From Cladopsammia gracilis (Eukaryota; Cnidaria; Anthozoa; Scleractinia; Dendrophylliidae), in NCBI GenBank assembly GCA_022457155.1, contig JAJGOT010000361.1, forward strand, positions 620,001 through 684,000: a stretch of DNA of 64,000 nucleotides, given 5' to 3'. Numbering within the stretch: the stretch's first letter is position 1; each line of letters begins with the position of its first letter. Positions 32,409 to 43,900 of this stretch are shown here, in pieces. The translations under genes were made by a program, and so were the position numbers. The notes below the pieces were generated by a model. The model had not been told where the DNA came from and ran no database searches. It saw nothing but the letters and a program-made list of their open reading frames with translations.

Positions 32409-32716
32409 ATTAGTAGTTGTGCGAGGTTTGAAACCAATCTTGAAAATGACATGAAATGTAGAAGAACGAAGTAAACTTTAACATGTGGCGTTTGTTTACT
32501 TTGCTATGACCTTGTATGCCACATTTTCAGCGTCCTCCAAATTTAAAAATCGTACATCTGTTGACTTTGTCTCGCTCTTTCAAAGTATATTGTGGTCCTT
32601 GACGCAAACGTAAAAAGTAACAGTGGATTTCCAGTAAACCATTTGTGGAACATTAGAAATATTGGAAGATCTGATCGGCTAATAGTCTACCCTTTTCTTT
32701 TATTTTTATTTTTTAT

Positions 32717-33676
32717 AATGTGTATGGAAGACTAGGATAAAACCTAATACAACCCTAATAGACTCATTTGAACACTTCGTTCTTGGAAACAGTGAAAACT
32801 TGAAAATGACTCGGCTGCTTATAGTAACTTTGTCAAGGTAAAGCGAGTGTTCAAATTGAATATAAAATGAAATCTAAAATGGGTGGTAAGTGAAAAAAGG
32901 AAAGAATCTCTCAAAGACAGAACAAACTGACGTGTGTCGGTTTAAATAAAACATGTTTCACTTTGAACTGTCACCTTTTATGGTGGTGCTGAAGCTTGTG
33001 TGTCTCATTAAATATCATAAGAGTGTGCCCGCGTTGACCATGGTCCCTGCTAGATTTAGCATTGCACAATTGGTCCAGGGATAGAGGCCTGATGAAGAGC
33101 AGCTCCGTATTCCCAAGTCTAGGGGTTGGGCGACGGACCCTTAATCACCCGCCCCCTTTAAAGGGGCAGTACGTAGCTCTTACAAGGTCTTCTCTGATTT
33201 GCTGAGAAAACAATAGAACAAACAACACAACAATGGCTAACAATAGACCCTAGACCTAAAAACAATAGAGCTGCATGATATACAGGTCCAATGAAATTAG
33301 AGGTTGTAAAGAGCTGCGTGGTATCTGCTTTAAATGGAAACCAATTACTGAACAACAACAACAACAACAACAACAACAAGAGATCTTTTGTGGCCGCAAT
33401 TGGCACGACAGTAGATGAAGAGTAAGGTAACATCGAACGTGAAGATAACGTATTATTCTTGGTTCCTATCCTCGGTTTTATTTCTTTTTCTTTTTCAGAA
33501 ATGCTGTATTAGGAGCTAAATATCTTCCATTAAAAATCGTATTTAATCAGAAAACCTAACGACTTCACCCAGAGCCCATAAAGAACGGCACATGGATTAG
33601 TATTTGTGGAGAGGAGGATAAACATTGTGAAAAAAGTTGCAAGAATTCAAGAAGGAATAAAAGGACGACTGTGTAA
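32717..33676 (+). pseudogene. pgsAA: CapA/PgsAA copy D, broken exons 6 and 7
   Basis: Exon 6 (32717-32837) has lost its AG acceptor (TTATAATG instead of TTCAGAATG) and one base, which puts TAA eight codons in. Its donor is still GTAAAG. Exon 7 (33499-33676) keeps its TTCAG acceptor but has TAA at 33557-33559 in place of the lysine before RLHPEP. No exons 1-5 are found between copy B and here. Intron 6 also carries a 200-bp insertion (33165-33380). This is a partial tandem duplicate of the gene end, closest to copy A by eye. Confidence 0.9.
33165..33380. repeat. Inserted repeat with (AAC)n tail in pseudogene intron
   Basis: Absent from the same intron of copy A. Contains GTCCAATGAAATTAGAGG, found inverted at about 44085, and ends in nine AAC/CAA triplets. 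Confidence 0.7.
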
Positions 33677-33679
33677 CCT

Positions 33680-34990
33680 GGTCTAATGCAGACTATGAAA
33701 AGCTAGCTTGCTTGTGCTAAGACAGATTTGGTCTTATTAGGACATGAACTGCGAAGATTTTGAAGATTTCGCAACTGTGGACAGTCGTATATTGCTGTTG
33801 TTGCATGCGTATCTTTGAGATTTTAGCATTCAGTGTATAACCCTATTTATTGGATGAGTTCTTCTGGTCATAAAAACGTGCAGTTGCTCACTCTCTTTCA
33901 GAATTAATAACATATTTTCTACCTTGTGAGAAATTGACTTCGCCTTGGTGTAACATTGTGCCTTAGGTTATCTCATCACTGATTTCTTTCTTTTCCAAAG
34001 AAAAAGTCAATGAAAAGAAGTAATCTTCACAAAATGTATACCTTTTGAGTCAGCGGGTGAAATGCGGTTCACTGCAACTTACCTTCTGGACATTTTTGAG
34101 TTCCTGACACGAAGAGGGAGCATTATGTTCCCCTCGTAACTTCAAGAACATTAAGTAACAATGCGTGTAAGAACTAGGCAACCTCTATTGTTCTGCGGCA
34201 TTTCGCTTTCCCACATACGATTGTTTAGATTTTCTTACTGAGAATGCATCAACCTGTGGACAACACGCTTTTGAAATAAAATGTACTGAAACTTTATTTT
34301 AAAGCGATATTTCTTTTGTGTTACAAGATTTTATCCAATCATGAGACTCCAAAACAATGGCCAAGAAAGGCTTCTAATTTTCCATGTTTCCCACATAGAA
34401 ATTTTGCTGCATTAAAACTCAGATTAGTTTTCACTAAAAGGGAATCAATAAGTAAACTAGAGAGAAATAAATGCGCTACCTGATGAAATGATAGCAGATT
34501 TTCATGTTTTAGCCAATGAGGCTACGTGGACCGTTTCAACAATAACACAATTAACACCGTTCTGCATTCCTTGCCGTTGGGTTGCTTAGTTCTTACTGGG
34601 ACCATTACATAAAGGTATGACAATGAACCTAGAGCGTATATTGTACGTCCAAACCTGTTTCCTTTGCGGTCCTCAAAATGGGACGATGACGTAATATGAC
34701 GTGAAAATGACGTAATTAGTTCTGTAAAACTGCCATTTTGGATCCGCTAGCCTGTAAGCTGTCCAAATTGACCAAAAAATAATCAAAATTAATAAAGAAT
34801 ACTCAATTGACAGAAATGTTAAAGGTATGGCGATAAACGTAGTGGTTTTCATTCAAGAATAAAAATCAGCCCAAAAAGTTTAACACAGCGTTTCGATGTC
34901 GCCATGACATCATTGTCAAGGGAGAAAATAAAACTTCAAACTGAGTTAATATTTGTGGTATAAGATGATAAACTTAACAATAGGTAACAT
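33680..34990. other. Flank of pseudogene D, no gene seen
   Basis: The first 400 bases are the shared 3' flank of the family. The rest (34080-34990) is AT-rich with no feature I can name. Confidence 0.5.
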
Positions 34991-34993
34991 ATT

Positions 34994-35205
34994 TAGTATT
35001 GTAAGTGCGTGTGTGCATTGTAAGTATGTTAAACAAATAGTTCAAGAAATGCAACGGAAAATTAGACTGCTTATATATATGAGATGCTATTCATTAAGAA
35101 GAAGAGGCCTAGCCTGAACACGCAATCGCGATCGGACTCCATCCGCGCAAAACTATTTGTTTAACATACTTATCGAATGCACACACACACTTACAATACT
35201 AACCT
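34994..35205. repeat. Inverted repeat with 45-bp arms and (CA)n
   Basis: ATTGTAAGTGCGTGTGTGCA...GTTAAACAAATAG at 34995 is inverted at 35155-35202, around a GCGATCGGACTCCATCC-containing spacer. Confidence 0.8.
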
Positions 35206-37160
35206 CGATAACGAGCGAGATTGAAAACTGATAGTGTTTGCAATTTCTTGTTGAAATCTGACACCGTGTGAGTTCGAGTGCATGCAAATATTACTGTTGA
35301 AATTCTTGGAGAAAAAGATCGACATTCTAGCAATTAATCGTCGCCAACAATCGATGATGAAAACATTTGACATTGCTTCTAATTTATGACAATCCGTGAC
35401 TAAAGAGTGCTGTGACATGTGTGGGATGTAACACCGTACCGAGACGGCCGTGACCAAAAGCGCTTTGCTCGAATTTTAATGCCGACAGAGCGCAGTGCAT
35501 CCTGCCTAGACGAGGTGTATTCTGGTTAAACGCAATGCATTCTAGTAAAAGGTGATGAATTGGAGAACTCGTTTTAGCTTACACGCCTTCTCTTAAATCT
35601 AGATTATGTTGCTGCTCGCTCGCTCCGCAGCAAAATGTCGTCACACAGTTTGGTGCATGACGTTTTATTTAATATGAAAAAAGAGTTATGAATGTTGAAA
35701 GTAAGCGCGGGCACTGTGTAGTGTTAATAGGGAACTTAAGATACAGGCGTTTTCGCGGCGACGGCGACGTGAAGACCGATTAGGAATGGGGCGAGGTCGA
35801 CTGCGCATGTTTTCCTGCCGTCACCCACACGTCGGCGACGTGACAACAGTGATTTTGCCGTCGTACCGAAAGCGTGGGTAAGTTTGCCATGATTTTCCCT
35901 TTATTGTTAACTTATGCACAGTTTAAACGCTGTCTTTTTTTTTAACAAGTCCCTTTTTGTGCTTTTGGAAACTTCATTTGATGATATGACAGATAATTAC
36001 AGCGATTTTGCTCTTTCCTGTACAGACCGAACACAAGTCGATATGACCGACGGTGCCAAGTCAAGGATAAACAAGGGTCAGCAGGCCGTCTCAGCAGCAT
36101 ACAGAGGCACTTTATTCCATCCACCCGGCTTTCCTGATCTAGCTTTTACACCGGTGGGATCTGCAAAACTTCAGCAAGAACAGGAATGTCTTTCTTTTCA
36201 AATCTAAATTCTGCCTTGCACTCAGCTTCGTTCATGTTCTCAAGGTCGAAGCGAGGATATTCACCGTATGGAAAACTAGGATTTTTCGGCTGCAACATTT
36301 CATACAGAACTATGAAATCTTTATCACTAATAAGTTTAGCGTCGTAGTAAAGAGTTAGAAGTAAACGAAACTCTTCGAAACTAACCATACTAAGGCAGCG
36401 AAACAACTTAAATTTACAAAGCAACCTCAACGACTCGACGAAGTCGCGAAGGACGTCGTCAAAATCTTAACAACTTAAATTTTGGCGCGAGAACGGCAGC
36501 CTCTGACCCAGTCCACCCCGGTTATCACGTCGCCGTCGCCGCGAAAAACGCCTGTATCTTAAGTTCCCTAATTGCGATCGACGGCGCGTTCCATTTACAG
36601 GCAGGGTTTATCGGACTTAAGCGAACGTATAATACTAAATTTCACTTCACGTTGAAAAATCGTTCAATCTGATTGGCTAATCACCCTTATTCAGAAGTTA
36701 TGGATTAAAAAAGTGTAATAAAACAAATTATATTGTTTTTTTTTTTGTTTTGTTTTGTTTTTTTTTTTCTGTGATTTATTTTGTAAAATCCTGTGTTCGA
36801 ATTCGCCCGCTGGTTTGCCAAGCGAATGTGATATCAAAGGATTTGGATCAATTAAAAATTTACAGCAAAGCAATTTTAAAACACATTTTAATCTTACCTT
36901 GTATTGATCATAGTCAAAGTACACAAAGAAACCTAGGAAGAAGCCCTTCCCTTTGCCCGTTGCAGTAGATTTGCCTATCTCCCAGCAGTGGTTTTACATG
37001 CAAAGAAGAAGCAATTATTGTCCGTGATCCTGATGGAGCGGTTTGTGGATGAATACGTGGTCTCGATCAAACGCGAGCGCAAATACTCATCCAGTTTTTA
37101 ATTCAAAAAATCATCCAGCCATTCCGAGTAAATCCATTGCCCAGTTGTACACAATAATCG
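35205..37160. repeat. Intergenic segmental duplicate (partner 5690-7560)
   Basis: The same spacer as 5690-7560 but with different transposon load: no SINE at 35515, and a Harbinger-like element at 35729-36569. It leads into the upstream region of copy C. Confidence 0.75.
35729..36569 (-). mobile_element. PIF/Harbinger element with decayed transposase
   Basis: 841 bp with inverted tips AGGGAACTTAAGATACAGG and a shared GGCGACGGCGACGTGA. The 3-bp duplication is AAT (35726-35728, 36570-36572). The empty site GTTAATTGCG survives at about 6383. On the - strand, 36430-36146 encodes a transposase N-terminus (NMNEAECKAEFRFEKKD, then a VLAEVLQIP motif). Another frame at 36124-35942 continues with DGIKCLCMLLRRPADP. 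Frameshifts and lack of the DDE core make it non-autonomous. Confidence 0.85.
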
Positions 37161-37867
37161 TGATATATATACTTCAAAGAACCGGTTTTTTTTATAATCC
37201 CACTGCCTGATTTGAATATAAAAGAAAACCAATTCATAAACAGCTTCTCTCATGCTGGGGTGCACCATCTTAACCGCAAAGGGTCGCCATATTTCATCGG
37301 GCGCAGACAAAGCTAACTGTTACTTCTTCTATTTTAATCACGCGAATCGATTTTGTCTGTGCTAAACTACGAACGGGAATGATCGAACAAAGCAGACAGG
37401 TGATCTTGTTACGCGTCTGATCCTCAAGGCGAAATCGCACAGTGGTCACCTGGGGAGAAACGATCGGGCGACGATCAGGAACGCGAACCCCTGAATCGAA
37501 GGTCGCAACAAATTCAGCGCATTGCGTCTTCCCGTTCTTTTTCATTTCACACAAGTGTATAAAATGTACTTATGTCATGCTAAGGCATGTTTTCTTTTTA
37601 GCTAAAAGTATTTGCTTTATTTCAACTTTTACAAATGACTATTCCGTCATTTACTTATAAGTATAAAAACTGGGACTAAATAGTCTGCTTGTGAAGCCGT
37701 CACCGACTTCTTGTTTTATTGAGGGACGTACTTGTAATTGTGACCTGTAGATTGTGACCTATAAAGAAAAACCCTGCCGGTGGCGGTTATGTTGTTATCG
37801 GTGACGATGACACAGAACCGGAGATACTATGATTTTGTAACCGATGATGGTTGAAACATCATTTGAG
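37161..37867 (+). promoter_or_regulatory. Upstream region of copy C with TATA-like box
   Basis: TATAAAA at 37662-37668 lies about 200 bases before the ATG at 37868. If transcription starts 25-30 bases further on, the 5' UTR would be about 175 nt. Nothing comparable is obvious before copy B. No other gene seen. Confidence 0.35.
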
Positions 37868-37919
37868 ATGGCTCTAGCTTCCTTTTTCTTTTTTGAGATA
37901 ATGTTCAGCGCTGTTGACG
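37868..37919 (+). CDS. pgsAA: Copy C exon 1 (signal-like leader)
   Basis: ATG followed by a 17-codon leader with an FFFF run, ending in phase 1 at GACG/GTAAGT, the same donor context as copy B. Start choice is moderately certain. Confidence 0.7.
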
Positions 37920-40900
37920 GTAAGTTATGATTCGGTTTTTAGGGTGATTATCTTAAACTGACGTGTTCTTATCAGGACCGAACGTGTGTAAAGCAAACAT
38001 ATGTCACAGAAACACGTTTTCAGTAAACATGTTTGCAACCTCATTGTTCACATTTCCTGTTAATTTCAAAACACGTTTCACGCCTGGTTCTATAAGTTAT
38101 GTTGTTTACGAAACAAGCCCAATGATAGACCTCATGAAGTGTCCCCTAGCCCTAGTTATATATTTTATAACAACTAATATAAATTATAACAACCAATGCT
38201 GTGTTTACACTAGGGCGAAACATGTTTAGTACGATCGCAAATGAAACATGTTTCACTGTGAAATGTGTTTACACTAAAGAGTTAGGATTCCAAGGCTCCG
38301 GCCTTGTATCTGACTTAACCCAAGAGAATAAATGGGGCATCAGGTCTGTAAACAACTCGCAGAATTGACTCAAGACAGATGGGACCTTCCTTTGGAAAAC
38401 TGTTTCATATGATCCTGTTTTTTAGTCACAACATCATTCTAGGATCACACCTTGTATTTAATACATAGTAATTACGAAAGGGACGTTGGATTTTATGGAC
38501 GAAATTGTTCTATTTGTACTCATCTAGGACAAGTTACTTTGCTGTTTGTGGGCGATATTTCCTTTTCCGGGCCCGTAAAGTATTACGTGGAACATGACTA
38601 CCACACATATAACGAGTCTTTCAACGAAGTGGCACCATACATAAGACAAGCTGACATTTCAATAGCAAATTTGGAATCGCCCTTTGTAAGGAAAGACATG
38701 TATGGCTACAAGTTCAAAGGAAAGAAGACCGCCATACTTGATTCAAGTCCAAACGCCGCCTCAGCGTTAAGGTAATGCTGTCGTTAAATGGCTTTCGACT
38801 TTCGACCTGGGGATCATGAGTGCTTTGAGGTATACTCGATCGTCATTGTTATATGATTGTTGCTTCACATGAATTGGGCACTGCAGGGGTACCAGCAGAC
38901 TATTAGGGATTGCAAAGCATAACAAAATGTGGGATGTCTCCCTGCGGATTCATATATGAAGTGGCAACTAGGAATAACTGGTGAGGCTCAGTGCTAAGTT
39001 AGACAGGTTAACAGCCTTACAAATAATTTGTTTGGGAAGGTGCAAAGTTGTAAGCTTTGGTTCACATTGACTTATTTGTTATAGTTTACAATATAGTGTT
39101 ACTTTGTGATATAGTTTTAATAGTCAAGACTGACAAACAATTTCAATTCATAGTTTTGCAGGATTTGACGCTGTCACAGTCGCCAATAATCATTTTAACG
39201 ACTTTGGCTCCAAAGGTGCCAACTTTACTGTTGATATTTTAAAAAAGACAGGAATGAAATGCTTTGGTATCAGTTATGGAAAGTATGACACATCCCAGGT
39301 ATTGTGGCTGTCCTGAAGTTAGTGTTTTCTACTAAGAGGTTAGGAAAAGAAACTGCAGTCTAATTCTTACATTATTAAAATAAATGCATGGTTCGAGTAA
39401 TTAAAGTAGTGTTGCGATACGGTGTTGTTGGGATGGCGCTTAACCTTATTCATACCAGGCATTTTTTGTTCTTCTGTGACCGCGGGTGAGTATTCCCAAC
39501 GCCCTTACCCCCAGAATCGAGTCAAGTGGTCACATTTGATTAATCTCATACTGCTGTCTTTCTTTTGTTACAGGAACCACTTATTCTGGAAGCAAAAGGA
39601 ATAAAATTCGGATTTCTTGGTTATTGTGACTCCCCATCTCGTAATAAGAACTGCACCGAAATCAGAATGATGTTTAACTCCGGGCCTGCAATTTATCGGG
39701 ATGATATTGCCACTAGAGACGTGAACAAGTTGAGCAAGGTTTAACTGTTGTATACATTTTTAGTTTTTTGCGTCGCTTTTAGAAAAAAAGCTTATCTAAG
39801 ATAGGTGTTACTTACGAGGCAGATCTAGCCACAGGAGGCCTGGTCTGAGATATACATATATAAACGCCGCAATTCAACCTTGACAACAGAGTAGCCTCGT
39901 GTGCACCTCTTATTTCATTCGTTCTCTTTAAAAACCCAGTATTGTCTATTACGCATTGCGTGCTGCGAGTATCGGCGGCCATTTTCTTGATGTTGAAAAA
40001 TGGTCGTGACTAGAATGGATACTCCAAAAACAGGTTGGATCACCTCGGACACTTATTAAGAATTATATAACGTAATGTCGACACTAACAATTTATTTTCA
40101 ACAAATTTTTAGTGTAAAAAAGAAAATCCAAAATCCCCACTCAGGTAGGCTTAGGCTTACATAGCCTACCGTACCACTGTACCACCTAGCATCTAGGGTT
40201 GCTTAGTCCTAAATTTAACTATATAAACTTCCAACCCCAACCTCAACTGAAAGCTAACCAGTTACTCCGTTATATAAGTCTCAATAAGGTGTCCAACCTG
40301 ATTTTAGAGTATCCATTCTAGTCACCACCGTTGAAAAATCCAGTAGGTCTTATAGCTCTTTGTAATCCGTTTGCATCGGCCATGTCGGTCATTAAACGTT
40401 TATTCAAGAACCTTATTTATCAGGCAACACTTAAGAACTTAATTTAATATAAAACGTTTGAACAGAACAGAAGCATGAGACGATATAATTCCTTTCCGCG
40501 CGATGGAATGTTTGCCGCGAGAAAAGCAAAACCCCGGAAAACAATAGAAGCCTCGCTCCTGTGCAAACCGTAACAATAACAGGGGCGCGTGAAGCATAAT
40601 GGACAATACTGGTCCTTTAACAGCATAGTGACATATTCTCACTACCTACAATACACATGAATATACAATGAGATATGGGAGGGTGAAAATGATCACTGTC
40701 CACAGGTGTGGACAGCGGTACATTCATATGCATTGAAGGCAGTGCATCGCGTCATGCCTGGGGGTTGGGAGGGTGGGTCGATGGCCACACACTGAGATGT
40801 TGTTCGAAAAATGCGCACAATACAAAGAATGGTGGTAATATATACAACGGGATATCTATTGTTATGGAAATATTCTTGCTTTATTGTCGGTACTGAAAAT

Positions 40901-43900
40901 ACTTTATTGCTATCAGGGCTAGGGACATTGTTTTGCTCTTTTATCTGTTGTTTTCTCTACCAGTAGCGTTGCCGCTTCAGCAAGGTGCTGTTTGTCCGCG
41001 ACAACAAGGGCACCTCCCGTGATCTTATCAAGCGTCTGCAGATATTTACTTTTAAGTAATATTTGTTAACCATGATGATGTGAAACTATTTCCTCTTTTC
41101 ATTCGCACCATATGGTGGTAACACACCTTAAATGTATAATCCACGTTTTGTGCTTTTAAGGCGACTTCATTTTCCTGCATTATTCTTAAAACTAGGGAAA
41201 TCATATTAAACTGTACCATTTGAAAGTTAAATTGGTACATGGCTCGTCATAATCCGATTTTAACCGTTCAACGTTTTGATCCCCATAGAACACTAACGCC
41301 GCAATTTTAACTGTTAAAGGCTAATGTCGACATCATTGTCGTCCTCATCCACTTTGGACAAGAACTTTACAGAAGACCACTTTCCTATCAGCTTCATGTA
41401 ACTAAACATCTAATGTCCCTTGGTGTGCAAATGATCATTGGATCACATCCACATGTGCTTCAGCCACATTGTATCCATGACAACAAACTCGTGGCTTATA
41501 GTTTGGGGAATTTCTTGTTCTACCCGAGACAACCAATGAGTGGCTTTAACCCGGTAATGCACCATGCAATTTAACTGTGAATGAAGATTCATCGAATCGC
41601 CCACGACTTTTTTCCCATGATGAATACAGTCAACTCTCTCTAAGACGGACACCGTCAGGACCGGCCCCAACTGTCCATCTTAGAGAGGTGTCCGGCTAAT
41701 AGAGACTCGAGGTAACGTGACACCAGTAATTCTAAGACAATAAAGCTGAACCTATGCACAATGAATACACGTCTGTTTTAAGTCTGTTTAAAGTCGTTTA
41801 CTTAAGCAAAACCTGCAAACCGGAACAAAAGTAATATTAGAAAAGTGGACTCGTTTGTTGATATTCAGCACTTACATTTCCGTTTTGAAATATTTTTCAC
41901 TAAAAAAAAGGCACTTCTCAAGTGTCCGTTGACGGTTTCAAAGTGTCCGTTGTCCGTCCTAGAGAGGTGTCCGTCTTATAGATTGTTTAATTACAGTAAA
42001 TAAATGACTTAAAAACGGAAGGGACCAACACCAGATGTCCGTCTTATAGAGGTGTCCGTTAAAAGAAAGTTGACTGTTAATAACTCAAATTCTGGTGTAT
42101 TGGTGCCAAACACGCCAACAGAAAAGTACTAATAAAGAAATCATATTTGAATGGTTAAATATTGAGATAAAATCGATCGATAAACTCAGACCCATAATAA
42201 TCATGACTCAAGGCGAGCAGCGTAATTAATTACTGCATAATTAATTAATTCAAACCTAGCATAATTAATTATGCTAGGTTTAAATAATGAATAATTCATG
42301 AGCCCAAGACCCAGTCAAATTAATGTTAATGCATCACTTGTATACTCTTTATATTGATAAAACGCGCCTTATTAGTATTCGTTATATAAAAAAATAATTA
42401 TAAGGCTAAAAGGCAATGGGCCAGTTATTTAAACGAAATCTAACTTAGACCGCGGTTTAAGAAAATTAATGGACCTCCATATCTGTTTAGAGGTTGGTTA
42501 TTTTAAGGAGATTAATGTTTTTGTAGTCTGTGCTATATGTCTACTTGACATTGTTCACAGTAAAATGGCGTTTAAATATTAGTGTTGGCCAGATTGAAAT
42601 TGAGTTAGACCGCGGTTCTGTTAAACACCGTCTAAACTTCGTTTAAATAACCGGCCCAATAGGTTTCCTTTCCTTATTTATATTCTTTAAATATAAAGAA
42701 TATTAATATGAATATGGGTAGTAATTATTCCGGATTATTTGCACACGAAATGGTGGCTTTCATAATTTTGGCTCATCCTCGGTGTAAAAACCTGACAAAC
42801 GCACGAGTGACGAAAACAACAAAAGCAAAAGGTACTGAAACAATAGACAGCAAGACAACAAAGGTAGACGACAAAGAAAAAAGTCACAGGTTTTACACCG
42901 AGACAAACCCATATTTTTGTTCAGTACTGTTTTACAATATCAACCAACAGTTTAGCAAGTAAGCCGTTATTTGAATGTCACCAGCACCCACATGTAAATT
43001 GTTAGTAGTGTTCATTGTTGGTAGTGTTCAGAGATGCAAGCTGCTTATTTCTACTCGTTCTCTACCACTGGAAAAAAAAAATGTCAAACGTTTTATCCAC
43101 CGTACCTGTAAACTTTGGTGTAGCATTTTTCATATAACGTGAAATCAAGAATCGTTTATTTTACAACTACTTGTTTTTACAAATCAATTGACTATTAACA
43201 GTTTTTTACTCATGCGCGTAGCGGCATGAGTTATAAAATGGGCTCTGTTTTTCTTTTTTTTTCTTTTTTTTTTTTTGGTGTCACGATTTTGCATGCAAAT
43301 TTATGCACGCATATTTTAAATTGGCATTTCCGGTTCATAGACTTCCTGTTTAGTGACTTCCGGCTACCCCCACTTCCGGTAAAACAGCGTTACTGAAGTG
43401 TCACGACAGCATCTCCTACAACCCTACTTACATTACTAATGTTCACGTTAGGTATATATAAGACGTAGAACAATCACTGGCTTCATTGTGGTACAGCCTT
43501 CATTTACAAAACATTCAATAGTAAAGAACGCAGTTTGCAGGAACGATGACTGAATGAAAGGAGTGACTCTTCTTCATATCGGACATCTTCTTATCATGTT
43601 TTAAATATATCATAAAACTTTCGTACGCATGCGCATGAGTATAGGCTGTTTGCAGCCTCTTGTTTTTCTTAAATTGATTACCTAAACCTCTGAACTGCGC
43701 ATTGTAAATTGAAGTTGAAATAATGGTAAAGTCTTGATTTGACGTCATCTAATTAGCATTTTGTAAATTCAAATCTCTATAACTCACTAACGCGACGTTA
43801 AAAACAAGAAATATTTCACTATTCGACTTTTCAACGTACATTGAGTTGATTAAAAGAAAAAAATTGGGGGTTAGGTGCACTTTAAAGAAGAAGTTATGTT

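Noticed and set aside
31550..32454. 160- and 188-codon frames on both strands
   Set aside because: They are mirror images produced by the large inverted repeat, with no domain.
42708..42962. 84-codon + strand frame in copy C intron 5
   Set aside because: It crosses a short inverted-repeat element and has a lysine/threonine bias from low-complexity sequence; no domain.
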